NCBI GenBank assembly: GCA_024305405.1
Contig: JAKNDB010000108.1
Span: 884,001-948,000 of the forward strand
Direction of reading: 5' to 3'
DNA from: Dirofilaria immitis
Lineage: Eukaryota > Nematoda > Chromadorea > Rhabditida > Onchocercidae
Length of the DNA: 64,000 bases
Part shown: in pieces, positions 51,801-64,000 of the stretch
Position numbering within the stretch: the first letter of the stretch is position 1
How the letters are laid out: every line of letters begins with the position of its first letter
Program-made: the position numbers and the translations under genes
The notes under the pieces: model-generated
Told to the model about the DNA's origin: nothing
The model's input: the letters and a program-made list of their open reading frames with translations, nothing else
The model's database searches: none

Positions 51801-52815
51801 CGGAGGAGAAAATTTCGTCGTTATATAAAGTACCAATTCGGGGTTCCATGGTAAGCCGTGATTGGAGGGTAAATGTTTCTTTCATTGATTAGTTCATACT
51901 AATTTAATTTAAATTATAATTAACTGTAAAGAAAGATTTTGTTAAGAAAAATATCATAGTGAGACAGATTGATCAATTTAGATCAGATTTAAAAACACAA
52001 AATATTTTAGAATCGATAAAATCTATGGTTTTTTTCGTAAATTATTTAATATCAATTTAGCTTTTTTAAGATGAAAATTTGAATAGTATCTTTGTAATAT
52101 AACGTTGTAATTATGATTAAAATACGTTACTTTCTAATAGAAATTTAACAAAAGCATTTTTTAAATGTATTATATAAAGCTTAAATTGTAGTCATCGGAA
52201 ACTAAACCGTTTACGAAGGCAAGAACAGATTCAATGTCAAGTGAAACAAATGGTATGTTTCATGGTAATGAAAACGATTCGCAATATCGTGGTGGACCAA
52301 TGAGTGGTGCTGCTGCCGTGCTTGCTGATGATATTGATGCATATCGCGGTGAAACTAATGGAATGTATCGTGCTATTGATACCAGTGTACCGTATCGTGA
52401 ACAGTATCGTCAATCAGTAGCGAATTTAGCCAGGCGACCATCAAGCCCAGTGAAGACAACTATCGTGCGGAGTAGCAAGTAATTTAATTCGAATTTTAAT
52501 TTTAATTAAACTTTAACATCTTTAATTTTAATTAAAATTTAATTGATTTGATTTTGACTCAACTTTAATTTTCGAATTTTAAGAAACGGATATCGTTAAA
52601 TATTGAATACGAAGATTTGTAGGATAATCATATAGAGATAATGTTTAAAGACATATTTAAATTACATTTGCAGGACTGTCCCAATTGGAACAACTACCCA
52701 TATTATGCCACAGTCGACATCACCAACACCACCGGTACCAGCACATACCAGGCTTACCAGTCAACAAGATGGAAATGATCATGCGCAACTTTTGGGCCTC
52801 AATACCAGTGTTTAA
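41173..52815 (+). CDS. Mesh/SUSD2-type transmembrane adhesion protein (NIDO-AMOP-VWD-sushi)
   Basis: Thirty exons in phase, about 1,521 aa. First ten: 41173-41350, 41470-41596, 41791-41925, 42071-42228, 42336-42414, 42491-42633, 42881-42973, 43037-43220, 43824-44084, 44279-44355. Next ten: 44472-44618, 44732-44844, 44984-45114, 45971-46111, 46431-46557, 46761-46879, 47109-47277, 47474-47609, 47970-48134, 48341-48547. Last ten: 48713-48897, 49027-49198, 49713-49892, 50324-50409, 50529-50735, 50891-51034, 51152-51294, 51743-51868, 52192-52478, 52674-52815. A signal peptide (about 1-23) is followed by a NIDO-like domain (LSVNGYIAFA; TAFHADAALVVTWYNT). A Cys-rich AMOP domain spans roughly 640-840 (CPCIESQARVDIGRFMPHPR, FFCCKYAKFRCQLFYWRRPS). 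A VWD-like region (ALGAVSFSTIDNDKFIFNEP) runs to about 1140. A sushi module (NSCGPIMIEYPEYL) is near 1242-1295, a membrane span near 1323-1348, and a 170-residue cytoplasmic tail follows. Drosophila Mesh has this order and organises smooth septate junctions, so an intestinal junction role is inferred. Single-base losses break frame at 41567-41570, 42205-42210, 44735-44739 and 49825-49827. Confidence 0.9.
45240..45890. repeat. 108/109-bp minisatellite with 217-bp higher-order period
   Basis: GGAATTGAATTCAAT recurs at 45309, 45418, 45526, 45635, 45743 and 45851 (the last diverged). Alternate copies share variants: CAATGTAAGAGATG with ACATCTAA, versus CAATGTGAGAAATG with ATATCTAA. The repeating unit is therefore a dimer of about 217 bp. 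The array fills most of the intron between Mesh-type exons 13 and 14. Confidence 0.95.
46157..46205. repeat. (TCA)n microsatellite
   Basis: A TCA/TTA trinucleotide tract in the intron directly after the exon ending 46111. Confidence 0.9.
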
Positions 52816-52949
52816 GGCTAGCCTTACATGTTATTTTATCAGAAGAATGCAAATGATATAAATTTCGAATTTTTAATCAACTATTTCATTTTTGCTTTTC
52901 TCTTTTGTTTCCATAAATTAATTATCACATATTTTGCATTTTTTTGTAA

Positions 52950-52955
52950 AATAAA
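52950..52955 (+). terminator. Candidate polyadenylation signal of Mesh-type gene
   Basis: AATAAA lies 135 bp after the stop codon at 52815. In such AT-rich DNA the hexamer is common, so this is only positional support. Confidence 0.4.
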
Positions 52956-55340
52956 AGATACAATTTAAAATTTTCAAATACCAAAATATTTTCGAGCTAA
53001 TTTTTCCATTTTAGAACTGAAGTTCATCAGGATTATTAGGCATCTATTCTTCTTTTTCTACCGTTTGTTTTTCGGATAAATCGTAGAATATGTCGAACAT
53101 AACAACATGATTGATATTCATGATACTAATGATAAATTGAATTATTTTTTCATTATTATACTCGGTGATATTTATCTTCGATAGCATCCGCAAGTTGTAT
53201 TCTTTCAACTTTATTTTATACTTTTCTAACGAAGTTAAAAATTACAAATATCAGTTTTAAAAATTGTTAATTTATACACACTGAATTAAAGGACAAATTT
53301 TGCAAAAAATTTGAAAATTTACTCTACTGATGATCATTGAACTATATGATTTCATCTGTAGAATATCAACATATTTTGGTGCCAACTTGTTTATGTCAGT
53401 CTTTTAACTCATCTGTTGTTTTCGTTGTATAAATCAAAGCAATTTCAAGCAAACTATTTCAACAAATTCTTGAATTATTTGATGAAACTTGTTTTTTTTG
53501 TTTTTCTTTTTCATATTCAAATTTTTATTCCTCAAAGTTTTTGCTAATGTTGCTTGCCTAGCTTATCAATTATTCGAAATACTTAAGAATAACCTCCTTA
53601 ATTTTAAAATCCTTTCATCTTTTAATATTCATTTTTTTTTATTGAAAATAAATATTGTCGAAACAAATTAAGCGATGTATTTGGCTTATTTTAAATATCC
53701 GATAAATCATATCACTATTTCATATGATCTTTATCAGAAATCAGTAACAGAATTTCATCAATTCTAAATTGTGAGCCACTTTTTTTTTTATAATTATTAA
53801 ACTGTTGTAAAAATACGAAAAATATTGTATTATTTTTATGAAATTTTATCAATTGTTGGTTAATCATGTGCGACCTCATTTTAATGAAATGCTTGAAACA
53901 AATGCGTTTTCGTATTCTTTTTTTTTTTGCAAATTTTTCTCGATAAAATATTGAATGAAGCGAAGTTGAAAAGAAAGGAAAAAACGATTCAGAAATTCAA
54001 GCTTGATCTTTTAATTGTTAACTTTGAATCTGATAAATTTGATCAAAATTCAAAAATTTCCATTTGTGAAGTGGTCAAAATTTTTACCTTTTATCAATAT
54101 ATTATCTGTTCTCGTTCATTCACAGCAACCAATTAATTTTATTTCAAATTTTCTCGTAAAATTTACTAGTTTTAAAAATTAACTAAAAAATTGAATCATA
54201 TTCAGTTTGTTAGTTAATTGATTCACTTCAATTCTCTACCTGGTCATACCTGACAGTTTAAATAGAATTAAATTATTTCATTTGAATAAACCTGAATATC
54301 ATGTCCCTTTCTTTGTCTTCCTTTCCTATCCTTTGGATGGTATTTTTATAAACTTATAATTTGTAACTATTTCAATGCTAATTAATAAATGATTTTTAAA
54401 TTTATTGGAACAAAACGATAAAAAGAAAAAGTACAAAAATTACATTTTCTTTATTAATTTTATGGAAATAAAAAAAATTATAAAAAAGTCAACAAAGAAA
54501 AAAAAGTTTAAAAAAGTTAAAACGAAAATCAATGTGCTTGCTGCACCATTTTGTATTTAATAATTTTAATTTTCATTCATTTCTTTTTTCTTCTTTTATA
54601 AATTAATAATAAATGTAAGAATTATGCAAATATTAGTATTTCCTTTTTATCACTTCAAATCATTCAATATGCTTTATCATTTCTTTTTGAAATTTTTTTT
54701 TTCTCAAATGTCAAATTGATAGTATTTTTAATAAATTACGAAAGAAAATTCGATAGTTTGAAAGAATATATTATATAACCGGTTAAAATATAATCTAAAT
54801 ATCCTTTCCTAACCTTCTGAAACTTTTCAAGAATTATTAATTCTGAAAAGTTTTGCATAAAATATTGACATATAGAAGCCCTCCAGCATAACTAACATGT
54901 TATATTATCAAAACGCTAGTATGATCTTCCTTCATGTGTGGTCGGAAAACTTGAAATTTTTGTTATCAAATTTTTCTCAGGACCCGCAATACGTCATCAT
55001 TTTTGAAAAGTTATGTTACACTGAAAGTCAAAACATGAATGTCTAAAATATCAATACAAATATTTGGTATCAATCTATCAATATTTAATATGCGATGAAA
55101 TGAAATATTAAAACAGTTGTAATGATAACAATGAAAAGAGATGATAATAATGATGCAACAATTTTTTTTTTATTTTTATTGTTTAATTTTAATAATAAAA
55201 TGAAAATCATCAATTGATAAATTAAATAATACTATTGTTTAAAAATAAATATAATGAACGGAGAAATAAAATAATCAATCATTTAACAGTAAACAAAATA
55301 ACTGACCACTATGGTTGACCAAAATTATGTGCAAGAATTG

Positions 55341-55441
55341 CTTATATTTTAATTTTTATATAACTGATAATTAAATTATAAAATAGAAGATTCTTATATT
55401 TTAATTTTTATATAACTGATAATTAAATGATAAAATAGAAG
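55341..55441. repeat. Two-copy tandem duplication, 52-bp period
   Basis: CTTATATTTTAATTTTTATA and the following ACTGATAATTAAAT occur at 55341 and 55393 with nearly identical sequence. Confidence 0.9.
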
Positions 55442-55893
55442 CGATAAAAATTTTAACTAAATTTGCGAAATCTTTTCTATCATAAATAATTGAGCAAATT
55501 TTGTGAAAACTTTTTCGTCATTTAAAATTCTCACATTTCTTCGATTCTTTGATGTGTAAACTAATAAGTTACGCAAATCAGATGGGTTGATAAATTTGTA
55601 AACATTTTGCAAAGCTTCTATAATTCTCTTTTATTTTCATACTCTTTTTTTTTTGCTTTATCAATTTTTCATCTTTGCTTAAGTTGAAAATTAAGGTAAT
55701 TATTAAATAAGAATGATAAATGAAATGGACGAGAGATACCGTTTAACTCGTATATAGCATCATTTGATCATAATAATTTCTCATTAAAACCAGTTATATG
55801 CATTAATTGATAGCAATGATTAGCATGTTTATAAAGACGGTGATTAATTAAAAAGTTTATTTCAATTGTGAAAAGCAAAATCTCACTCATTTA

Positions 55894-58373
<2,480 letters not shown>

Positions 58374-58448
58374 TAATTTAAATAATTCATAATGTTCATG
58401 AAACTTTTTTTTTCTCGACATGTTTTTATTTTCCAATGATGCTGAATG

Positions 58449-58454
58449 AATAAA
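58449..58454 (+). terminator. Candidate polyadenylation signal of collagen gene
   Basis: AATAAA lies about 100 bp downstream of the inferred TGA at 58345. Confidence 0.45.
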
Positions 58455-59460
58455 AATTTGATTGATTTATTTGATTTGATATTTGTATAAAAATGAAAAA
58501 AAAGACATTTCAATAAAAAAGAAAAAAAATTTTTACATATTTCTCTTCTTTAAATTTCAAAAAATCAATATAATTCTTGTTTACAGTAAAAAAAAAAAGA
58601 TTTTCTAATCCTAAAAATAGTATAAAATATGAATTATACGATTATTTTTTGATGAATTTGTTTAATAAATATAGAAATTGAAATTATACTTATAATAAAT
58701 TTGATAATTGAAATTAAATTTTATATGTTAAGAATTGGAAATAAATTAATTTCAAAAAAAAAAAAAGGAAAAATAATAATAAGATGAGATGAAATTTAAG
58801 CTTGAAATTTTGAATAAAATTAACTTGTTAAAGTTAGAAGGTAAAAATTGATAACAAATAATGATCAATAAATCGATAATCGAAATCAATAATCTATTAA
58901 CTCGATAATTATATAATTTTTAAATATATGAAAAAAAAGGTAAATTCGATGGTAAAAAAAAGAAAAAAATGATAAATGAGAAGAAGTGATAAAAAAAAAA
59001 AAAAAAAGAAAAGTGGGGCAAAAAAATATCACAAATGACATCAATTAGTTGCTATGATAATTAATTAATAATAATATACGAATAATGAAATTATTTTTCC
59101 CTCTTGTTTTCTGTTTTTCTTTTTTCTTTTGTTGCTAATAAACTTTCTTCTAACAATTATATTTTAAGGTTTTTTTCTTCTTTTTTTTTGCTAAATTCTT
59201 TGAAAATTTTTATTTATTCAATATTATTATTATTATTATTATTATCTTATGCTCAATTAATATAATAAATAATTAAAGGAATTGAAAATGGAAACATTTT
59301 GATCCTTGTGTGTATCATATTTGATTGTTTATGATAGATAGTTCATTCAATACTATAAATATGGTTAAAAACGGGTATAAAGGTGATTGATGAGGTGTTT
59401 ATATATATTTTTGATGATATGTTGAAATGCAAAGAGTAAGTGAAATTTTAAGAAATAATA

Positions 59461-59639
59461 TATGTGTATGTATGTGTGTGTGTATGTGTCTGTGTGTGTC
59501 AGTATGTGTCAGTGTGTGTGTGTGTGTATGTATATGTATGTATATATGTGTGTTTATGTGTATGTGTGTATGTATATGTATGTATATATGTGTGTTTATG
59601 TGTATGTGTGTATGTGTGTGTGTGTGTGTGTATGTATGT

Positions 59640-59671
<32 letters not shown>
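59461..59671. repeat. (TG)n/(TATG)n compound microsatellite
   Basis: TGTG and TATG steps run almost without interruption. A longer internal unit containing TATATGTGTGTTTATGTGTA is repeated at 59541 and 59585. Open in all three forward frames, which is a repeat artefact. Confidence 0.97.
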
Positions 59672-60494
59672 ATTTTGTTATAATTATCTTAATTTGATGG
59701 GAAAAATTGGTTGCGCATTCATTTTCACAGTAATCAATGATTTCATTTATATTTCCCTTTAAAAAAAAAAAATATTTGTTATTATCATATTTTTTGTATA
59801 CAATTTTTTGTTTTTACTGATAACAAATTCAAATGTTGATTTTTGTTAATGATAACAAATTCAATGATATTTTTGTATTTTTATCGATAACAAATTTAAT
59901 GATATCCTGTGTTTTTTTTTAATTGATAAGGAATTTGTTAACTTTTAACTAATAACAAATTTAATAATATTTGTTATTATATTCTATTATTATTTCAATA
60001 TTTCTCTCTCTCTCTTTTTTTTTTCAATTGCAAAATTCAATTAATTAAAAGAATTATAAATTAGGAATGCGTACGATTGTTGTATTTTTTTAGCAATTAA
60101 AAAAGTTCTTCAAAATTTCAACTTTTAAAACTTATCAATTATCATCTTATAAGCAAAATGATATGCGGAAATTACAAAAGGGAATGAATTTTATACTAGT
60201 GAAATAAATAGCGCATAAAAATTCGAACTTAGCCTAATACTTCATCAATGATTGAAAAAAAAAACGGAAAAGGTAAAAAAAAAAAGTCCGAATGGACTGA
60301 TGACGAATGCAGCGATTATCGATAGTGAAATTTTACGATTATCAGTAGTGAAATTTAAGTATATGAATACTTTTTTTTTTTTTTGTTACATTGAAAATGT
60401 TTTCGATTAAATTTAAAAATTAAAATTTATAATTTTTGGAATTAAATAAAATTAATTTTCTTATAGATATATCAATTTTATAATCAAATTAATT

Positions 60495-60829
60495 ATGTAT
60501 CAATGGCAATTTCTTATTCTATTATATGTGGAAGCCAGAATTCAAGCTCAAACTACAGTAATAATCAACTTTTTTCTTTTTTTTTAACGCTTTTTCTAAA
60601 ATTCAAAATTTCAACATTTAACATTTTGATTGAGCAATAAAAATGTAATTTTAAAATTTCTAACTTTTAATAGCCAAAAAAACCGAAAATAATAATAAGA
60701 TTTAAATTTTCATTTTTTTTTCTTCGTCATCTAATTTTTTGTCATCTAATTTTTTGAAAATTTTCAGGATAAAGTTAAACTACAATGGAATACTGTAAAT
60801 AGTACTATTACTACTACTACTGCTACTAT

Positions 60830-60881
<52 letters not shown>

Positions 60882-63812
60882 GCTACTATCACTGATACTG
60901 TTACTACGTCTATTACTGCTAATACTGATATTACTATTATTACTACTACTGCTACCACTACTACTACTACTACTACTTCGTTTATCAAATTTTTGGGTAA
61001 GTTGAAAAAAATTTTTGGGTAAGTTGGAAAAAAGAATTGATTATTTAATTGATAATTTTTAGTAATATTTATAATTATTATTTCAAGAAAAAAAAAAAGA
61101 AAATTTTTATTTTTTTTTTTAGAGAAATACCACTTCATTCATCAAATGATGATGTAAATGCATATTGTCGAAATGGTGGTATTATGATTGGTAATAGTTG
61201 TATATGTCTTTATCCATATACTGGAACACGATGCTTAGATTTTGCATGTGGTATTATTAAAATTATCTTATCATTATTATCATTACTATTATCATTTTAA
61301 TTATTATCATTATTAATTACTATCATTGGTTATTATCACTATTATTATCATTATTAATACTATTATTGTTAATTATTTTTATACGTATTGCACTTTTTTT
61401 TTTTTTTGTTATTTTATGAAAAATTTAAATAATTATATTTATGAAGAAATTATAGAAAATTTAATAAAAATTTAAAAAAAAATGATATTAACTTTTTTTT
61501 TCTTACAATAAAATTAATTTCTTTTTTTAATTAATTGATTAATTAATTAATTAATTATATATAAATATAGCACATGGTATATCGGTTGGAGTACGTTATG
61601 ATCCAGATAGTTTATTTTTTAATAAGCCATGCATTTGTGATGAAGATTGGAGCGGTGATTTATGCGATATATCGAAAACAAATCAGGCAAAAAAAAATTT
61701 TTTTTTTTTTTTATAATTATTTTGTATAATTAAGAATTAATTAATTAATTTTTATAATTATTTTGTATAACTATAAAAATTATGAATAATAATTTTATTT
61801 AAAATATTTTTATATCATATATTATCGTTTGTATAATAAGTTTGCAAGACAAAAATATACATATTTACAATTTTAATTAGCTTAATTAAAACTATTTTAT
61901 CATATCAATTAATTATCAATTGATTAGTGCTAAATATGAGGATAATTTCTAAATTTTGCTTTTTAATAATTTTAATAATAGCTAGGAAATATGCATAATT
62001 TTTTAAAATTCCATTTAATCAATTATGATTTAATAAAATTAAAATAAAATTCACTAGTTTTTTTGATTTTATGATAAAATATATCAAAGATATGCTACCA
62101 GTTATCAGTCATATTTTATCTATCAAATTTTACGGTATCAATATTTTATATGTTGTAGAAATTTTATCAATTTTTTTAATCATCCTTTTATCTTTTTACA
62201 TTTTTGCATTAATTGTTTGTGTTAGAAAATTGCAAATAACGAACTACTTCTCTCTTTTTTTTTTCAATCTCTATTTCCAAACTATTTTATTAATCTTATC
62301 ATTCTTTTTCCCGTACTAATATATATCATACTATTCGTTGTTTTTTTTTCTTTTCCTTTCTAAAATCTCAATTATACCTTATCAATTTATTTGTTTCATT
62401 TATGGAACATTTAAGTCAATCTGATAAGTTTAATTGAATAGACATTTGGAAATTTTCAAATGATACTTGGACTATCATTTTAATCAACTGATAATTTATG
62501 CAAATATTTTCGAAAAATTTGAGATAGCGGATGTTATCATTCAGTGTAACGGTCGTGGTGAATTCAGAAACGGTCAATGTTATTGTGGTGGACATTTTTT
62601 GGCTCACAATGTCAATATGTTAGCCGATGTGATCATGGCAAACGGCAACATGGAAGGTTTTCATTTTAAAAAAATTTTTTTTTTTAAATCGAAATTTATA
62701 AAATATTTTAATTTGAAATTGAAATTTGCAAAAATTTAAAAAGAAAAAGTTACAATTCATAGATGAATTGTAACTTCTATTTTAGATGTTTATGCAATCA
62801 AGGTTGGAAAGGCGATTATTGTCATGATATTATTTGTCAACATGGTTATCCAAGTAAGTTAAACATTCTATTAAGACTACTTAATTTATAATTTTAAAAA
62901 CGTAACTTCAAAATTTGTAAATTAGATATTTATAATCTTCAAAAAAAAAAAAAAAAGCCCATATCAAGATAATGCTAGCAAAATTTATATTAATTTAAAA
63001 AAAAAAAATCATGAAAATGAAAGGAGGAAAAAGAAAACATTTAGATACCGATAATAAAAGTGAATCATGTGTCTGTCCGGTACGATTTACCGGAATTCAT
63101 TGTGATCGTTGTTCGCAAAAGGACCAAAAATCAGGCCATATCCAGAATGCAACATTGATATGTCGAAGAGTAAGGCAAAATTACAACGACAAAAAGCAGA
63201 AACACAGGTATTACAATTTTATATCGTTAAAAACTTATTGCCATATAAATGATCACATATATCAGTTTACTTATTCATTTAATCCTAAAGTTTATTTTAA
63301 TCGTAAAATAATAGTTGATTAATTTTTATTTTTAACGCTGTTATAAGGATAATATTGTAGTTTCGGCTACGATTAAGGATTGTTGGATTTGCAAGTTTCT
63401 TGCTTATACTTCTGCTAATAACAATGGTTTTCTTCCATCGACGTAGGATTCAGAAAAGGAAATATTCACAGAGCGAAAATCGTCGACGACGTGAATATGA
63501 AGTACGAAAAACAATCCTTGAAAAAGCTGCACGAATGTCTACAGAATGTTTGAATGATACGAGGTATTTTCATTTGTTTAAAAATATTGTCGATTATTCG
63601 AATATATTTAAATCCTCTCAATTATTTTTTGATGTAAGCATAATCATTTGTTATTGTAACATGGTGACATTTCTCAATACAAAATATTTGATTAAGCTTT
63701 ACAGTTTTACAGTAAAATTAAATGAACTCTAAACTTTTACAGGACGGAAGAAACTAGACACTACAGGGATAAAAACAGGAAAACAAGCAGAAGATTATCA
63801 TTTTTCTTATAG
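60495..63812 (+). CDS. Thr-rich, EGF-repeat single-pass membrane protein
   Basis: Nine exons: 60495-60557, 60768-61018, 61123-61250, 61571-61686, 62545-62656, 62786-62853, 63045-63207, 63361-63563, 63743-63812 (about 391 aa). A short signal peptide (to about residue 18) is followed by a Thr-rich, probably O-glycosylated stretch. Five EGF-like modules follow; visible pieces are CICLYPYTGTRCLDFAC, CICDEDWSGDLCD, CNGRGEFRNGQCYCGG, CLCNQGWKGDYCHDIICQHG and CVCPVRFTGIHCDRC. One membrane span (about 308-326, IVGFASFLLILLLITMVFF) precedes a basic cytoplasmic tail of some 65 residues. One base is missing at 62595-62600 and one at 63117-63120; restoring them returns the Cys pattern and all phases. The intron 61687-62544 appears to use a GC donor, and the second exon has duplicated donors. 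I do not recognise a named orthologue. The family suggests cell-surface recognition or signalling; no function is assigned. Confidence 0.75.
60804..60980 (+). repeat. Coding (ACT)n trinucleotide repeat
   Basis: ACT runs interrupted by GCT, ATT, GAT and ACG codons encode the Thr-rich region of the EGF-repeat protein. The frame is maintained on both sides. Confidence 0.9.
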
Positions 63813-63900
63813 CTACAAAAAAAGTTCTACAAATGTTTATATGTATGATTTGGGAATTGTAGTTCGATAATCTAGAGTCTACAGGTGATCAAAAATTCAG

Positions 63901-63906
63901 AATAAA
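63901..63906 (+). terminator. Candidate polyadenylation signal of EGF-repeat gene
   Basis: AATAAA lies about 90 bp after the TAG at 63810-63812. The intervening sequence is much less AT-rich than the surrounding introns. Confidence 0.5.
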
Positions 63907-64000
63907 CTTTTGATTTCTGGATCAGAATTAAAAGGAATGAGAGGAAATGGATTGATACCATGATTGGTGGTCAGAAATTTCCGCCACTGTTTTGAATTTT

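Larger units (their letters stand above)
52816..55893. other. Intergenic region, Mesh-type gene to collagen
   Basis: It contains the Mesh-type 3' UTR, then AT-rich sequence with no supported gene, and the collagen promoter at its right end. A two-copy duplication lies at 55341-55441. Short open frames at 53489 and 53927 lack conserved content or coding-like base use. Confidence 0.5.

Noticed and set aside
59427..59762. Cys/Val-rich open frame over the TG repeat
   Set aside because: All three frames are open because the sequence is a dinucleotide microsatellite. There is no splice or homology support.
60764..61138. Minus-strand poly-Val frame opposite the ACT repeat
   Set aside because: It is the complement of the Thr-coding repeat in the plus-strand gene.

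Overview
The window is nuclear DNA of a nematode. A cuticle collagen with the typical signal-anchor and Gly-X-Y architecture fixes the phylum. The very AT-rich non-coding DNA, intron-dense genes and long gene-poor stretches suggest a clade III (spirurid or filarial-type) parasite; that placement is inference. Eight protein-coding genes were assembled exon by exon from splice sites and reading-frame continuity.

Layout. 31-1311 (-): 5' part of a TMEM41/stasimon-type ER lipid scramblase, continuing beyond the left edge. 2000-5299 (-): WDR46/UTP7, a WD40 protein of the small-subunit processome. 5718-8985 (+): a LARP7-like La-related RNA-binding protein, divergently transcribed from WDR46 across about 420 bp. 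10756-16466 (-): a four-EF-hand calmodulin-like protein with a long N-terminal extension; one intron holds a 93-bp minisatellite. 16467-29285: a gene desert of homopolymers, microsatellites, short tandem duplications and a 50-bp palindrome. 29286-32683 (+): adenosine deaminase, ten intact exons. 32684-41172: a second gene-poor stretch. 41173-52815 (+): a 30-exon Mesh/SUSD2-type adhesion protein (NIDO, AMOP, VWD-like, sushi, one membrane span). 55894-58345 (+): cuticle collagen. 60495-63812 (+): a secreted-then-anchored protein with a Thr-rich stretch, five EGF-like modules and one membrane span.

The left third carries housekeeping RNA-biology and membrane genes close together. The right third carries three extracellular or junctional genes (adhesion, cuticle, EGF-like) in the same orientation, but nothing shows that they are co-regulated.

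The most striking feature of the window is about sequence quality. In six of the eight genes the conserved protein can be read through only if one base is missing from a short homopolymer. There are 16 such sites, every one a loss and never a gain. After restoring them all exon phases agree. This looks like homopolymer under-calling in the assembly rather than gene decay. No tRNA, rRNA, CRISPR array or recognisable transposon coding sequence was found, and I did not find a convincing new biological system.
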